64,000 bases of DNA, taken from assembly GCF_900112195.1 (NCBI RefSeq), contig NZ_FOKR01000002.1, positions 430,833-494,832 of the forward strand, in the 5' to 3' direction. Made by a program: the position numbers and the translations under genes. Below the pieces are notes generated by a model. It had not been told where the DNA came from. It was given only the letters and a program-made list of their open reading frames with translations, and made no database searches. The stretch comes from Butyrivibrio sp. YAB3001 (GTDB lineage Bacteria > Bacillota > Clostridia > Lachnospirales > Lachnospiraceae). The number at the start of each line of letters is the position of its first letter. Within the stretch, counting starts at the first letter, position 1. This document shows, piece by piece, positions 10,219 to 18,661 of the stretch.

Positions 10219-10925
10219 TATTTTTCAAAATGCAGTTTTTCTTCCTTGAATTGTTCTAGATGCCCCATATCGTTGAATAGTTCAAGTCTTGGAATTACGA
10301 GTTCTCCCTTTCTTCCATCGAAGTTAATGATTGAGACGGAACATACTCCATAAGGCATAGTTGTAAGCACGAATGGAAAAGGAAGGTTCAAGATATGCGA
10401 AAACATAATTGCACCTGAGCCGCCATGGGCAAATAGAGCGATTGTATCAGCATTTTCCTCGATGCATTCATAAAGCTTGTTTTTACGGACGAGGCCATAT
10501 CTTTGCAGTAAGTCATCCAGACCGGTTGATATTTTTTCATAGAAATCCATGCATGTGTTATCTTTAAAAAATGGATGTTCTGCCCAATTGATGTTTTCAG
10601 CACATTCGTCTGCATCTGTCAAAACCCTGTAAGCAAGAGTCCATGGATGGCCCTCATAGGGAAGTTTATTGGCAGAGTCAGCACTTTTATTCTTATCTCC
10701 CCAGTTGATTTCATGCATAAAATCCAGGTTTTCAACCTGAATATCATGGTTCTTAGCTGTATATGATGCTGTCTCTTTTGCACGTCCCATGGGTGAAGAA
10801 TATATCGCTGTAATGTCTTCATCCTTGAGTCTTACAGCAGTGCTCTCAGCCTGTTTTTTACCATTCTCGGTAAGACAGTCATTTGCGTAATCTGGTTCTC
10901 CATGCCTGATGAATATTAGTCTCAT
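10218..10925 (-). CDS. Histidine phosphatase family protein
   Basis: A 235-residue phosphoglycerate-mutase-like phosphatase. The phosphorylated His lies in LIFIRHGEPDY at the N-terminus and the second catalytic His in FAHGGSGAIMF. The acidic catalytic region follows YSSPMGRAKETA. Members remove phosphate from sugars, nucleotides or proteins; the substrate cannot be read from the sequence. The start is the ATG six bases after GGAG (TTGGAGATTTATATG). A hairpin GAATGTCG-CTGC-CGACATTC lies 23 bp before it. Its last bases abut the YafQ-like remnant, which lies before the terminator. Confidence 0.85.
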   Translation of the reverse strand: MRLIFIRHGEPDYANDCLTENGKKQAESTAVRLKDEDITAIYSSPMGRAKETASYTAKNHDIQVENLDFMHEINWGDKNKSADSANKLPYEGHPWTLAYRVLTDADECAENINWAEHPFFKDNTCMDFYEKISTGLDDLLQRYGLVRKNKLYECIEENADTIALFAHGGSGAIMFSHILNLPFPFVLTTMPYGVCSVSIINFDGRKGELVIPRLELFNDMGHLEQFKEEKLHFEK

Positions 10926-10947
10926 ATAAATCTCCAAGTAGTAAGAT

Positions 10948-10967
10948 GAATGTCGCTGCCGACATTC
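10948..10967 (-). repeat. Hairpin GAATGTCG-CGACATTC upstream of the phosphatase gene
   Basis: An eight-base stem with a four-base loop (CTGC), 23 bp before the start. On the minus strand it is preceded by GGATTG, as in the dispersed stem-loop family of this window, so it may be a shortened member. It also resembles the hairpin at 4446-4465. Confidence 0.5.
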
Positions 10968-11072
10968 TCAATCCGATGCTGCCTAATTTATGCAACATAT
11001 TCCTATTGCACAAGAATGCATAGTTTTTATTTCATATGAATACTGAGCAATTTCCTACGGATTAAGAAATAA

Positions 11073-12911
11073 TCACTGCGCATCCATGAATTTATCTATA
11101 ACCTTGTAAATCTCCATATTTGGATCATCGATCATTTTTATCTCAGTATCAAACTGTATAAGTTTTGATTGTTCCTCTGTTCTTGGAAGCCATGAAGGTA
11201 GTTTTTCACCTGTTGGCTGTCCGTTTTCGTCAAGTAAATCGCCATTCGGATCACCCGTCTTTGCAAAGTTTATCCAATAGCTCTGCATTATTTCAGATAG
11301 TTTGTAGTCCTCTTCATCATAGAGCCCTGGATGTCGCCATAAATTACCATATGCATATGGCAATTCTCCTGCATGGTAGTTGGAAAGACTATTGTTTTTC
11401 TTGGTGAAATAATATTCGAAAGCCGGTCTTCCCTGTTTTATCATGTAGTTGTTCCAAAGATAATGCGAATAAGTAAACCACATAGCACTATAGGCTATGT
11501 TGAGAGCGCCTTTAGCATCACCTAACGCATCTATGATAAAATACTGATCTCTCTGTGGAGAATCTGCAGGAACTACCTGTGCCATCTCATGAGCATAATT
11601 CTCCATGTCTTCTGCCAGAAGTTCTTCATAATTATCTTTGGTTGCCTTCGTACTCAGCAAAAATGCATCTGCCTCTTTAGCATTAAAGCCATTCAATAGA
11701 GCTTTCTCATGATTATTGCCCTTTTCATAAGTAATATAAGGCATTTCAGTTATCGCATAACCATCTAAAGTCATTGCTGAGTTTTGTGTCTTTGTCTGAA
11801 CCAGTTTCTCAGCTGGAATACTGCGAAGTTCATCAGAAGAAGCCACGCCAAATTCTGCCCTGACTTCTGCGCCGGTCTCTGCTGCTTCCTCATAACTTCT
11901 GAAAGTATGGAAAGGCTTTTTCTGAAGCACTGAGCTTGATTCTGCAATAGCATAGTTAAAAAGACCTTCTGACAAAGGTGATACACAGAGCGCATTTACA
12001 CTTGAAGCACCGGCTGATTCACCTGCAATTGTGATTCTTGTCTTATCTCCGCCAAAGGATTCAATGTTATCATAAACCCACTTAAGCGCAGCAATCTGAT
12101 CCAATAATCCATAATTCCCCGTGGTTCCATTTGGAGATTCTTCTTTGAGGTCGTCAGCTGTATAATAACCAAACACGCCAAGTCTGTACGCAAAATTTAC
12201 AAATACCACGCCTTTTTGGGCAAGGTCTTCACCTCTGTACTCAGAATATGATGACTGGCCTGTTGTAAGTGAGCCCCCATGAATATAGAAGATAACCGGC
12301 AGCAGTTCTTCACTTTTCTTTTCCGGTGAAAAAATATTTAAATAAAGGCAGTCTTCACTCACCTCTTCAACATACTCATCGCCAAACTTAACCTTATAAT
12401 CATGCCATCCCAAAATATGAGACAAAGAATCATATAAAACAGAACCTCTTGTCTGCATAGCCATAGGTCCAAATTTATCACACGCCCTTATTCCATCCCA
12501 TGAATCAGGCTCCATAGGTTCTTTAAATCTAAGCTCTCCTACCGGTGGTTTTGCATAAGGAATGCCAGCATAGACCTTCACAGAATGATCTGTATTGTAC
12601 ACACCTGTCACCTTTCCCTGCTTAACGGTTACCACATCAGTTACATCCGGATTCTTATTATCAACTGCCGGAACTCTTTTGACTGGTGGTCCCGTAACTA
12701 CATACGTAACTACCAGAACCAGAGCAAAAATCCCCATGGCTAAAACAAGATTTTTAGCGCCACTCCCCTTCTTGTAAAAGAACAGCCTATATACAATCAT
12801 GGCCAAAGTCGCCACTACTCCGACAATCCATCCCGCAATCACATTCTTGGATAGTTCCAAAAGGGCAATGTACAGAACACCTATAATACTTACCCAAATC
12901 ACATATCCCAT
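11073..12911 (-). CDS. Membrane-anchored type-B carboxylesterase
   Basis: Hydrolyses carboxylic esters with a Ser-Glu-His triad. The first 85 residues hold three hydrophobic segments. The esterase domain then begins with GVYNTDHSVKVYAGIPYAKP and PVGELRF, carries EDCLYLNIFSP, the oxyanion HGG loop (YIHGGSLTTG) and the nucleophile GESAGASS near residue 299. The C-terminal His lies in SNYHAGELPYAYG. Bacterial relatives are usually secreted or cytoplasmic at about 500 aa, so the three-helix N-terminus is an addition. In a fibre-degrading organism it may deacylate plant polysaccharides, but the substrate is unknown. I chose ATGGGATATG as start because GGAGG lies five bases before it; an in-frame ATG 13 codons upstream has no ribosome site. 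Confidence 0.87.
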   Translation of the reverse strand: MGYVIWVSIIGVLYIALLELSKNVIAGWIVGVVATLAMIVYRLFFYKKGSGAKNLVLAMGIFALVLVVTYVVTGPPVKRVPAVDNKNPDVTDVVTVKQGKVTGVYNTDHSVKVYAGIPYAKPPVGELRFKEPMEPDSWDGIRACDKFGPMAMQTRGSVLYDSLSHILGWHDYKVKFGDEYVEEVSEDCLYLNIFSPEKKSEELLPVIFYIHGGSLTTGQSSYSEYRGEDLAQKGVVFVNFAYRLGVFGYYTADDLKEESPNGTTGNYGLLDQIAALKWVYDNIESFGGDKTRITIAGESAGASSVNALCVSPLSEGLFNYAIAESSSVLQKKPFHTFRSYEEAAETGAEVRAEFGVASSDELRSIPAEKLVQTKTQNSAMTLDGYAITEMPYITYEKGNNHEKALLNGFNAKEADAFLLSTKATKDNYEELLAEDMENYAHEMAQVVPADSPQRDQYFIIDALGDAKGALNIAYSAMWFTYSHYLWNNYMIKQGRPAFEYYFTKKNNSLSNYHAGELPYAYGNLWRHPGLYDEEDYKLSEIMQSYWINFAKTGDPNGDLLDENGQPTGEKLPSWLPRTEEQSKLIQFDTEIKMIDDPNMEIYKVIDKFMDAQ

Positions 12912-13023
12912 TTTTACCTCCATTTCTGCTAACTTCACTGGAAATTCCATCCAATAATGTTATATAATATAGTTACAACTTAATCTCAATTTCATTTATT
13001 ATACTCAAAGGAGAATCTCAGCT

Positions 13024-13317
13024 ATGACACTAGGAAGAGAAGATCTCATTCATTCACTTGCAAAATCAATGGGCATGGGTGACGCCCAAAGATCAAAATA
13101 CACATCAGGCAAGTACAACTCCGAGACCGGCACTATTTTCTGCAATGGTCATGTCATCTCAAAGCAGACCATAGAACAGTCACGCTTATACTTCCTCACA
13201 CAATATCGTAAACTTGCAGAGAAAGATGATGAAGGAGCAAAAGACCTTGCCTCCATATATGAAGTTGCGCTTGAAGCAATCAACATGATGGTCGACACCG
13301 GAAGTCCTGACATGTAA
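13024..13317 (+). CDS. Conserved small cytoplasmic protein of unknown function
   Basis: A 97-residue protein starting MTLGREDLIHSLAKSMGMGD after a clear AAGGAG. No signal peptide or membrane segment. The middle (SGKYNSETGTIFCNGHVISKQTIEQS) is polar and the C-terminal half is predicted helical. I do not recognise the family. It is monocistronic, divergent from the carboxylesterase gene, and ends before a strong terminator at 13410-13445, so it is very likely expressed on its own. Confidence 0.75.
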   Translation: MTLGREDLIHSLAKSMGMGDAQRSKYTSGKYNSETGTIFCNGHVISKQTIEQSRLYFLTQYRKLAEKDDEGAKDLASIYEVALEAINMMVDTGSPDM

Positions 13318-13409
13318 TCATCTGTAAATCATATACTCACGAAACAATTAAAAAAGCAAGCATTCATATCCATTCATTAACAAGTGCTCAATCTCACTAT
13401 TGCTTCTCC

Positions 13410-13445
13410 AAGGAACTGTTTTCATCATCAACAGTTCCTTTTTTA
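13410..13445 (+). terminator. Rho-independent terminator
   Basis: AAGGAACTGTT and AACAGTTCCTT form an 11-base stem followed by TTTTTT, 90 bp after the 97-residue protein gene. Confidence 0.92.
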
Positions 13446-13690
13446 TTAAACAGTAAATTTCTGTTCATAAAAAGCTCTCCACTATGGATGCATCTATTTG
13501 TTTTTCTTATAAAAGAACTCACCATTCATGCGCATATTCATCTGTCGACGTCTACATCGTCAAATATTCATTCAACGCAAGACAGTATAAAAACAAACTT
13601 GGCATTACCTGTAATTTGCTTCAGAGGATTATATTGAACCGCACACACAACATCCTTTCTTGTGCGCAAAATCGCAGCGGGTCTGCTACG

Positions 13691-13862
13691 CGTGTAAAAA
13701 TTCATAAATGTGCAGTTCTCGGACGAGCAGGATGATTTTCAAAGCGAAGCTTAAAAGAGAGTCCGATTGTTTTGAACAGCGCTGAAATGAGGACTCTCTT
13801 TTAAGCTGAGTTTTAGAAAATCACCGCGCAGACGAACACAAACATTTATGAATTTTACACCC
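13691..13862. repeat. Large imperfect palindrome between convergent genes
   Basis: The left half (GTGTAAAAATTCATAAATG, then GATGATTTTC, then GCTTAAAAGAGAGTCC) is mirrored by the right half (GGACTCTCTTTTAAGC, GAAAATCACC, CATTTATGAATTTTACAC). A hairpin of about 170 nt would form, with internal bulges. It fills most of the 13.45-13.89 kb gap; a frame at 13484-13735 overlaps it but has no ribosome site. It could be a noncoding RNA, a miniature mobile element, or a bidirectional stop for the two convergent transcripts. Confidence 0.6.
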
Positions 13863-13893
13863 ATGCAGGCTTGGCCATTTGCTCGCCCCTTCC

Positions 13894-15117
13894 CTACTCG
13901 CTCACAGCTTCATACGCCGTATAATAGGTTTCAATCCTCGTAAACTTGTAGTATGCATCCCCCTTTATCGCCGCCGCACTTCCGGGATCAATGCACACTT
14001 CTCCTGCATTCCTTGGAATCATCCAAATACAGTCAACCAGCTCTTCTCCATCAAAAAACAAAACATACGCATCCACCTTAGCATTCTTATCGCTGGTATT
14101 CTGCGCAGTCAGAATAACTGATGTATCCTCAATCTCTCCCGTCACGATAACTTCGTCATACAGATCATTTTCATACGGATTTCTTTTTGATAAAAGAAAT
14201 TCATACATGGAAGGGAGTTTGCCGCCAAGCTCATTTTTATCAAACCTTCCTTCGAAAACAAAAAGAGCTCCGTTTTTTACCGATTCAACTGTCTTATTCG
14301 AAACAGCCATTTCATCACCGTTCTCATCTCTTGCGGTAAAAACACATTCAAATCTGCAATTGTTGCCTGTTTCATTTCTTAGCACAATAACCGGATTACA
14401 ATTGTGGTCATCCTCTCTAAAATACTGCCCCACAATGATTACTCCTACAGGCACTCCGCCATAGGAAGGCATATCATCATCTGACGGGCCTTGTCTGGAA
14501 CTGCCATAGCCATTATTTTCTGCAGTATCCAAACTATCTATGCTCTCAAATATGCTGTCAGCATCAACCTTTACCAAATCCTTGCCCTCAGGATAATCGA
14601 TGCTGTTCTTCTTATACGTATCACCATCTTCTGAAGCTTCACTATCAGTCTCTTCAGTATTTTCTTCTGGTGAGTTTTCTTCTTCACTGTTTTCTGATGA
14701 CATATCTTCCTTGCTCTCAGGCATCTCCTCTTCCCCTACATCAGCGCTTTCCTGTTCGTCAGCTGCGTCATCTTCAGCCTTGGCAACATCTTTTTTTGGC
14801 AAGTCACTTGCTACAGCCTTACTTAGATCCACACCAAACGAAGAATAATTGTCATAGAGAATTTGAGCTACTATACCAAGTTTCTCATTCTTTTGAAAAG
14901 GAAGACTAAAACCATAAGTATTCAAATACATGATTATCGGTATTAATATTCCAACAAAAGAGATTGCAAGTGACCTCACTGTACTTATCGATTTTTCGTC
15001 TTTATAATTCAAGACATTAAGCACAAATGCTGCAATCGAAATAATTATACCTATAAAAAAGAACGAAGAAACAAGCCCCACAATTGACAATATGAGAGCA
15101 AATGCCACCATATTCAT
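13894..15117 (-). CDS. Membrane-anchored protein with acidic linker and C-terminal FxLYD-like domain
   Basis: A 407-residue protein with three or four N-terminal hydrophobic segments (MVAFALILSIVGLVSSFFF and SLAISFVGILIPIIMY among them). A low-complexity acidic linker rich in Glu, Ser and Asp covers about residues 125-185. The C-terminal 170 residues are beta-rich and alternate between NETGNNCRFECVFTARDENG and NTSDKNAKVDAYVLFFDGEE. Such segments resemble the extracellular FxLYD-type immunoglobulin-like domains of Firmicutes. The linker would hold that domain off the membrane. Function unknown; a surface-exposed sensor or adhesin is a guess. The start follows GGGGGA by five bases. Confidence 0.7.
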   Translation of the reverse strand: MNMVAFALILSIVGLVSSFFFIGIIISIAAFVLNVLNYKDEKSISTVRSLAISFVGILIPIIMYLNTYGFSLPFQKNEKLGIVAQILYDNYSSFGVDLSKAVASDLPKKDVAKAEDDAADEQESADVGEEEMPESKEDMSSENSEEENSPEENTEETDSEASEDGDTYKKNSIDYPEGKDLVKVDADSIFESIDSLDTAENNGYGSSRQGPSDDDMPSYGGVPVGVIIVGQYFREDDHNCNPVIVLRNETGNNCRFECVFTARDENGDEMAVSNKTVESVKNGALFVFEGRFDKNELGGKLPSMYEFLLSKRNPYENDLYDEVIVTGEIEDTSVILTAQNTSDKNAKVDAYVLFFDGEELVDCIWMIPRNAGEVCIDPGSAAAIKGDAYYKFTRIETYYTAYEAVSE

Positions 15118-15258
15118 GAAAATCCCCCACTTTTTTCTGTGCACTTTTAACAAAAACCAACGCAATAAAAATGTCAATACTTGTATCAATATTTTTTTGT
15201 ACTACAATATATTGTAGTTAAGAAATATTTTATATTTCGTTATGAGGAGGGTATGAAA

Positions 15259-15429
15259 ATGAGTAATGTTGCAGAGATTGAAGCTCTGGATCTGAGGGTT
15301 ATACGCAACATCCTTCGCTCCATGACCAATGAACACTGGTCAGTAGCTGAAGCACTTGATGAATATGATATTCCCACTGAACTTCGTGGTGAATATGAAG
15401 CACTTATTGAAGAATGCTTTGTAAACTAA
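15259..15429 (+). CDS. Small helical protein of unknown function
   Basis: A 56-residue acidic protein, MSNVAEIEALDLRVIRNILR and onward, ending EALIEECFVN. The start is set by GAGGAGG eight bases upstream; another in-frame ATG lies only two bases from that site. It has one or two amphipathic helices and no membrane segment. It ends 13 bp before a strong terminator, so it is a stand-alone gene divergent from the acidic-linker membrane protein. I do not recognise the family. Confidence 0.7.
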   Translation: MSNVAEIEALDLRVIRNILRSMTNEHWSVAEALDEYDIPTELRGEYEALIEECFVN

Positions 15430-15442
15430 CACTACAACTTGC

Positions 15443-15469
15443 AGCCGCCTTACATAGGCGGCTTTTTTA
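15443..15469 (+). terminator. Rho-independent terminator
   Basis: AGCCGCCT-TACAT-AGGCGGCT followed by six T residues, after the 56-residue protein gene. Confidence 0.93.
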
Positions 15470-15493
15470 TTTCATAGAAAATTGCTCCACATT

Positions 15494-16693
15494 CTACTCC
15501 TTATTCTCTAATAAACTCATCCCCACATCATAAACCTTGCCTTCGCACGCGTCATTAAGCCATTTCGCCATAGTAATCCCATCCTGACTGAACAAAAGAA
15601 AATGCGGCTCTCTGACGCTTGTATGAACTGTACCGCCCATGGTGATAAGCGGAATCTTCCAGTCATCTATAAACATTCCAAACTTTGGCGTAAGCGCCTT
15701 TAGTTCTTTTACCATCTCGCAGAGCTGCTTATAAAACTCCTGCTGTATATCCTGATCAGTCTTGTACGTCTTATTGATAATGTCATTATAATAGGCACTT
15801 AGCAGATAATCATAGATTGAACTTGAATAAAGATATCTGAATCTGTCGCCATACTTTTCATAGAGCGCTTTGTACCAGTCAAGAGTTATATTTTCACTGT
15901 GAATACTCTTCCAGAGATCTTCCTTCGTATTCCATAGCTTCTTTGCTGTCTTTCTCCAGTTATTGTAAAGAAGCTGTCCGCTGTCTGAGAAAAGAGTAAT
16001 GTTCCTTACATGCGGATAATAGTCATCGACAATTTCTCCCGCAAGAGCAGGCACAGCAAAAGCCCCTGCAGAATTCCCGGCAATAAGAAGCGCTTTTGGA
16101 TTTGCAAAAAGCTTTTTGGCCACCTTCATACTCTCCAAAAAGTTAATGTACCCATGAAAATGAAGTACGCTCTCCTTGCCATCTTCACCAATATATGGAT
16201 AATCGCTATTTCCTACATGAAAATCTCCCGTAGCGTAAGTAACTACGACAAAACTCCAATCCCTGAATGGATTCTTATCAGTAAAAATATCAGTTATACC
16301 CACATTTATGTTCATTATCTGGGTAAAAGGCCTTAAGTTGTTCCAATAATAATTCGGAAGCCCTGCTGCAACTTTGCCGCCTGTAACCGGTCTTGCAGCC
16401 ATATATTCATTGTAGGCAACACCACCACCCGAAAGAAATATGCAAAGTCTATCCGGATCAGCAAGCTTAACATAAATGTGATATTCCGAGCCGTCACCGG
16501 AAAGCCCTTTTTCTATCGGAACCTTGTACCACTTCATTTTCTCAGGATTCTCTGGTAACACCGGTGCCTTAAAACTACTATCTTCTATAGCTTTTCCAAT
16601 CCTGTTCTCGACAAAATCCCCAACTTTGGAAGCAAAAACCACGCCACGTTTGAAATTGTCCTTATTAAGTCTGTCTTTTAAGCCCAACCGCAA
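15494..16693 (-). CDS. Pectin-acetylesterase-like alpha/beta hydrolase
   Basis: A 399-residue protein of the pectinacetylesterase/Notum type. It shows the oxyanion-hole glycines FLSGGGVAYNEY, the conserved VVTYATGDFHVGN, the nucleophile elbow AGNSAGAFA near residue 205 and a late His in GGTVHTSVREPHF. There is no signal peptide, so it acts inside the cell, unlike secreted plant-wall esterases. It is the last gene of an operon with a GH120 xylosidase, a condensation-fold acyltransferase and a DUF6320 membrane protein. Removal of acetyl or other acyl groups from a sugar or lipid is likely; the substrate is unknown. The start is TTG, with AAAGGA five bases upstream. Confidence 0.75.
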   Translation of the reverse strand: MRLGLKDRLNKDNFKRGVVFASKVGDFVENRIGKAIEDSSFKAPVLPENPEKMKWYKVPIEKGLSGDGSEYHIYVKLADPDRLCIFLSGGGVAYNEYMAARPVTGGKVAAGLPNYYWNNLRPFTQIMNINVGITDIFTDKNPFRDWSFVVVTYATGDFHVGNSDYPYIGEDGKESVLHFHGYINFLESMKVAKKLFANPKALLIAGNSAGAFAVPALAGEIVDDYYPHVRNITLFSDSGQLLYNNWRKTAKKLWNTKEDLWKSIHSENITLDWYKALYEKYGDRFRYLYSSSIYDYLLSAYYNDIINKTYKTDQDIQQEFYKQLCEMVKELKALTPKFGMFIDDWKIPLITMGGTVHTSVREPHFLLFSQDGITMAKWLNDACEGKVYDVGMSLLENKE

Positions 16694-16705
16694 TACTTTC
16701 CTTTA

Positions 16706-17371
16706 CTACATATTAAACATCTTCTGAGATGCATTCTTTAAATCTGAAAATCTGAATATCACAAGAGCTGCAACAAGTATCAGGTATATCATTATCACTA
16801 TCACAGCAGGCCAGGTAAATGTATTCATGCCATTTTTTATGAAAATAATCTGTAACAATGCCATAATGATATCAAGCATAAGATACAGAATATATTCATC
16901 AAGCCTTAGTTTCATTATTCTTGCTATGATAATAGTTGCTATCGCCAGCCCGAAAAGCGTAGCCGGCACCATCCACTGAACGCTCCAACCTCGAAAGCCG
17001 GTTTTCAGATCGATATAGACATCGACCACTATCGCAACAAACACTTCCCAGGTAATAACCTTTAGTGGATTATTCCTTAGATAAAGTGTTGTTACAAAAG
17101 TTACCCATGCCACCAGAAATCCAAGCATACATATCCCTATAAAAGGTAGCTGCCCTCCAGTCTGAATATTTAACGTCTCTAAAATAATCTCCGCTGCTAT
17201 AAATAAAAATGTGCTCACCTTAAAAAGGGTGAAATCACTGATTACTTTCTTTTTCAAAGTAGGAAAAGAAGCTTCAAGCTCCCCTTCCATCTCTCTTACC
17301 TGTCCCTGACAAAGTGGGCAGCAGCTTTTCTTTCCACGAATTTTTACTTTACATTTAGGGCAATATTGCAT
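16706..17371 (-). CDS. DUF6320-type membrane protein with N-terminal zinc ribbon
   Basis: A 221-residue protein. The N-terminus is a zinc ribbon of CPKC and CPLC pairs (MQYCPKCKVKIRG, CCPLCQGQV). Six hydrophobic segments follow from about residue 45 to the C-terminus. This layout matches DUF6320, a family I know from Clostridia beside acyltransferase and hydrolase genes, as here. It starts five bases after the acyltransferase stop, at an ATG preceded by GAGGAG, and ends 12 bp before the esterase-like gene. A role as membrane partner of the acyltransferase is inferred from the tight gene order only. Confidence 0.75.
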   Translation of the reverse strand: MQYCPKCKVKIRGKKSCCPLCQGQVREMEGELEASFPTLKKKVISDFTLFKVSTFLFIAAEIILETLNIQTGGQLPFIGICMLGFLVAWVTFVTTLYLRNNPLKVITWEVFVAIVVDVYIDLKTGFRGWSVQWMVPATLFGLAIATIIIARIMKLRLDEYILYLMLDIIMALLQIIFIKNGMNTFTWPAVIVIMIYLILVAALVIFRFSDLKNASQKMFNM

Positions 17372-17376
17372 CTTGT

Positions 17377-18642
17377 TCACTCCTCATCATAATCATTAGT
17401 TCCAAGCTCAACCTCTAGCCCCATTTCTGTAAGACATCTAAAGAAATTAAGCATGCTCTTATGAGTTTTAAACGGAGAAGCCTCTCCAAAGGTAAGTCTG
17501 TCATTGTAAGAGCAGACTGTGATCTGCTGACTTGCCGCAGTCATGAAAGCGCTAAAGCCCTCTATATAGTCTGCAACTTCGGGCGGCATCTTGATTTGCC
17601 CCAGGTTAGACATAGAACTTGTGACACCTTTTTTGGCTGTTCTGTCAAAATATCCTATTCCCAGATCCTTAAGCGGAAGTGGAATCATCTTTATTCCAAA
17701 ATTCCTCTCAAGGGCCGAATATGAATTCATAGTCTTTTCGATATTCTCCTGAGAGAGCTTTTCCTTAAAATCCTTATCAACCTTTGTGATAATGCTTGAA
17801 AGCTGACCGTCATAATCAGCCGGGTCATAATCTATATTGATAACGCCAAAGAAATTTCTGCTTGTTCCGGATTTAAAGTACTGCCTTAAATTAACAGGAA
17901 CACTCACCACCACATGCCTTCTCATCTGAATGCGGTTCATTCCCTGGATTATAGCCTTGATATAAACTGCTACGCACATTACACCGACAGTGGTGTTATT
18001 CTCATGAGCTATTTCCAGGAACTTCTTTGCAGAAATAGTTCCTTCCAATAAATGCGGAAGCAGGTATTCATCCAGTTCCCCTGTGAGCTGATATGCCTTT
18101 ATCGATGACATTTCCTTAAGCTGCTTTAATCCCTTTTGCTTGCTGTAAAAATCCGTAAAGGCATCGACATTTTTCTCCTCAATGGAAAAGTCGTCAGTAG
18201 GCTTAATATCAGCATCTATTCCATGCTTTATAACAAGATATCTTGTCAAAAGATTCTTAAAGAACATGAAAGCGCCCGTTCCATCAGCAAGAACATGGAA
18301 CATCTCAAGATTTATCCTGTTATTAAAGTAGTTCACTCTGTACAAAAGATTTTTGTGCCCCGGGATATAAAGCGGCGAGCAGGCAGGAATATTCTCCTCC
18401 TTGACGATTTCCCGCAGATTGCTGTCTTCCAGATAATACCAGAATATACCTCTGTGCATTACGCAGTTAAAAATAGGAAATTCTTCAATAATTTCATCAA
18501 GCGCCCTCTGAAGTGTAACTTCATCTACTTTTTCTTTTAACTGACATGTCAGCCTGAATACTCTGGTATTAGCTCCCTTGGCTGTGGAAGGTACAATCTT
18601 CGCTGCATTATCAAGCTTATACCAATTTCTGTTTCTCTCCAT
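17377..18642 (-). CDS. Condensation-domain-fold acyltransferase
   Basis: A 421-residue CoA-dependent acyltransferase of the alcohol acetyltransferase / NRPS condensation superfamily. The catalytic motif HxxxDG is present as FHVLADGTGAFMFF near residue 135, and the structural DFG-like region near the C-terminus reads DRLTFGEASPF. The C-terminal half also carries SVPVNLRQYF, typical of the family. It would transfer an acyl group to an alcohol or amine; it is not part of an NRPS. It starts 19 bp after the GH120 gene and is followed directly by the DUF6320 gene. Glycolipid, carbohydrate or alcohol acylation are all possible. Confidence 0.78.
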   Translation of the reverse strand: MERNRNWYKLDNAAKIVPSTAKGANTRVFRLTCQLKEKVDEVTLQRALDEIIEEFPIFNCVMHRGIFWYYLEDSNLREIVKEENIPACSPLYIPGHKNLLYRVNYFNNRINLEMFHVLADGTGAFMFFKNLLTRYLVIKHGIDADIKPTDDFSIEEKNVDAFTDFYSKQKGLKQLKEMSSIKAYQLTGELDEYLLPHLLEGTISAKKFLEIAHENNTTVGVMCVAVYIKAIIQGMNRIQMRRHVVVSVPVNLRQYFKSGTSRNFFGVINIDYDPADYDGQLSSIITKVDKDFKEKLSQENIEKTMNSYSALERNFGIKMIPLPLKDLGIGYFDRTAKKGVTSSMSNLGQIKMPPEVADYIEGFSAFMTAASQQITVCSYNDRLTFGEASPFKTHKSMLNFFRCLTEMGLEVELGTNDYDEE

Positions 18643-18661
18643 TAAACTCAAGTTCCTTTTA

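Noticed and set aside
13484..13735. An 83-codon plus-strand frame
   Set aside because: It has no ribosome site, an odd composition (MDASICFSYKRTHHSC), and overlaps the large palindrome; it is chance coding.
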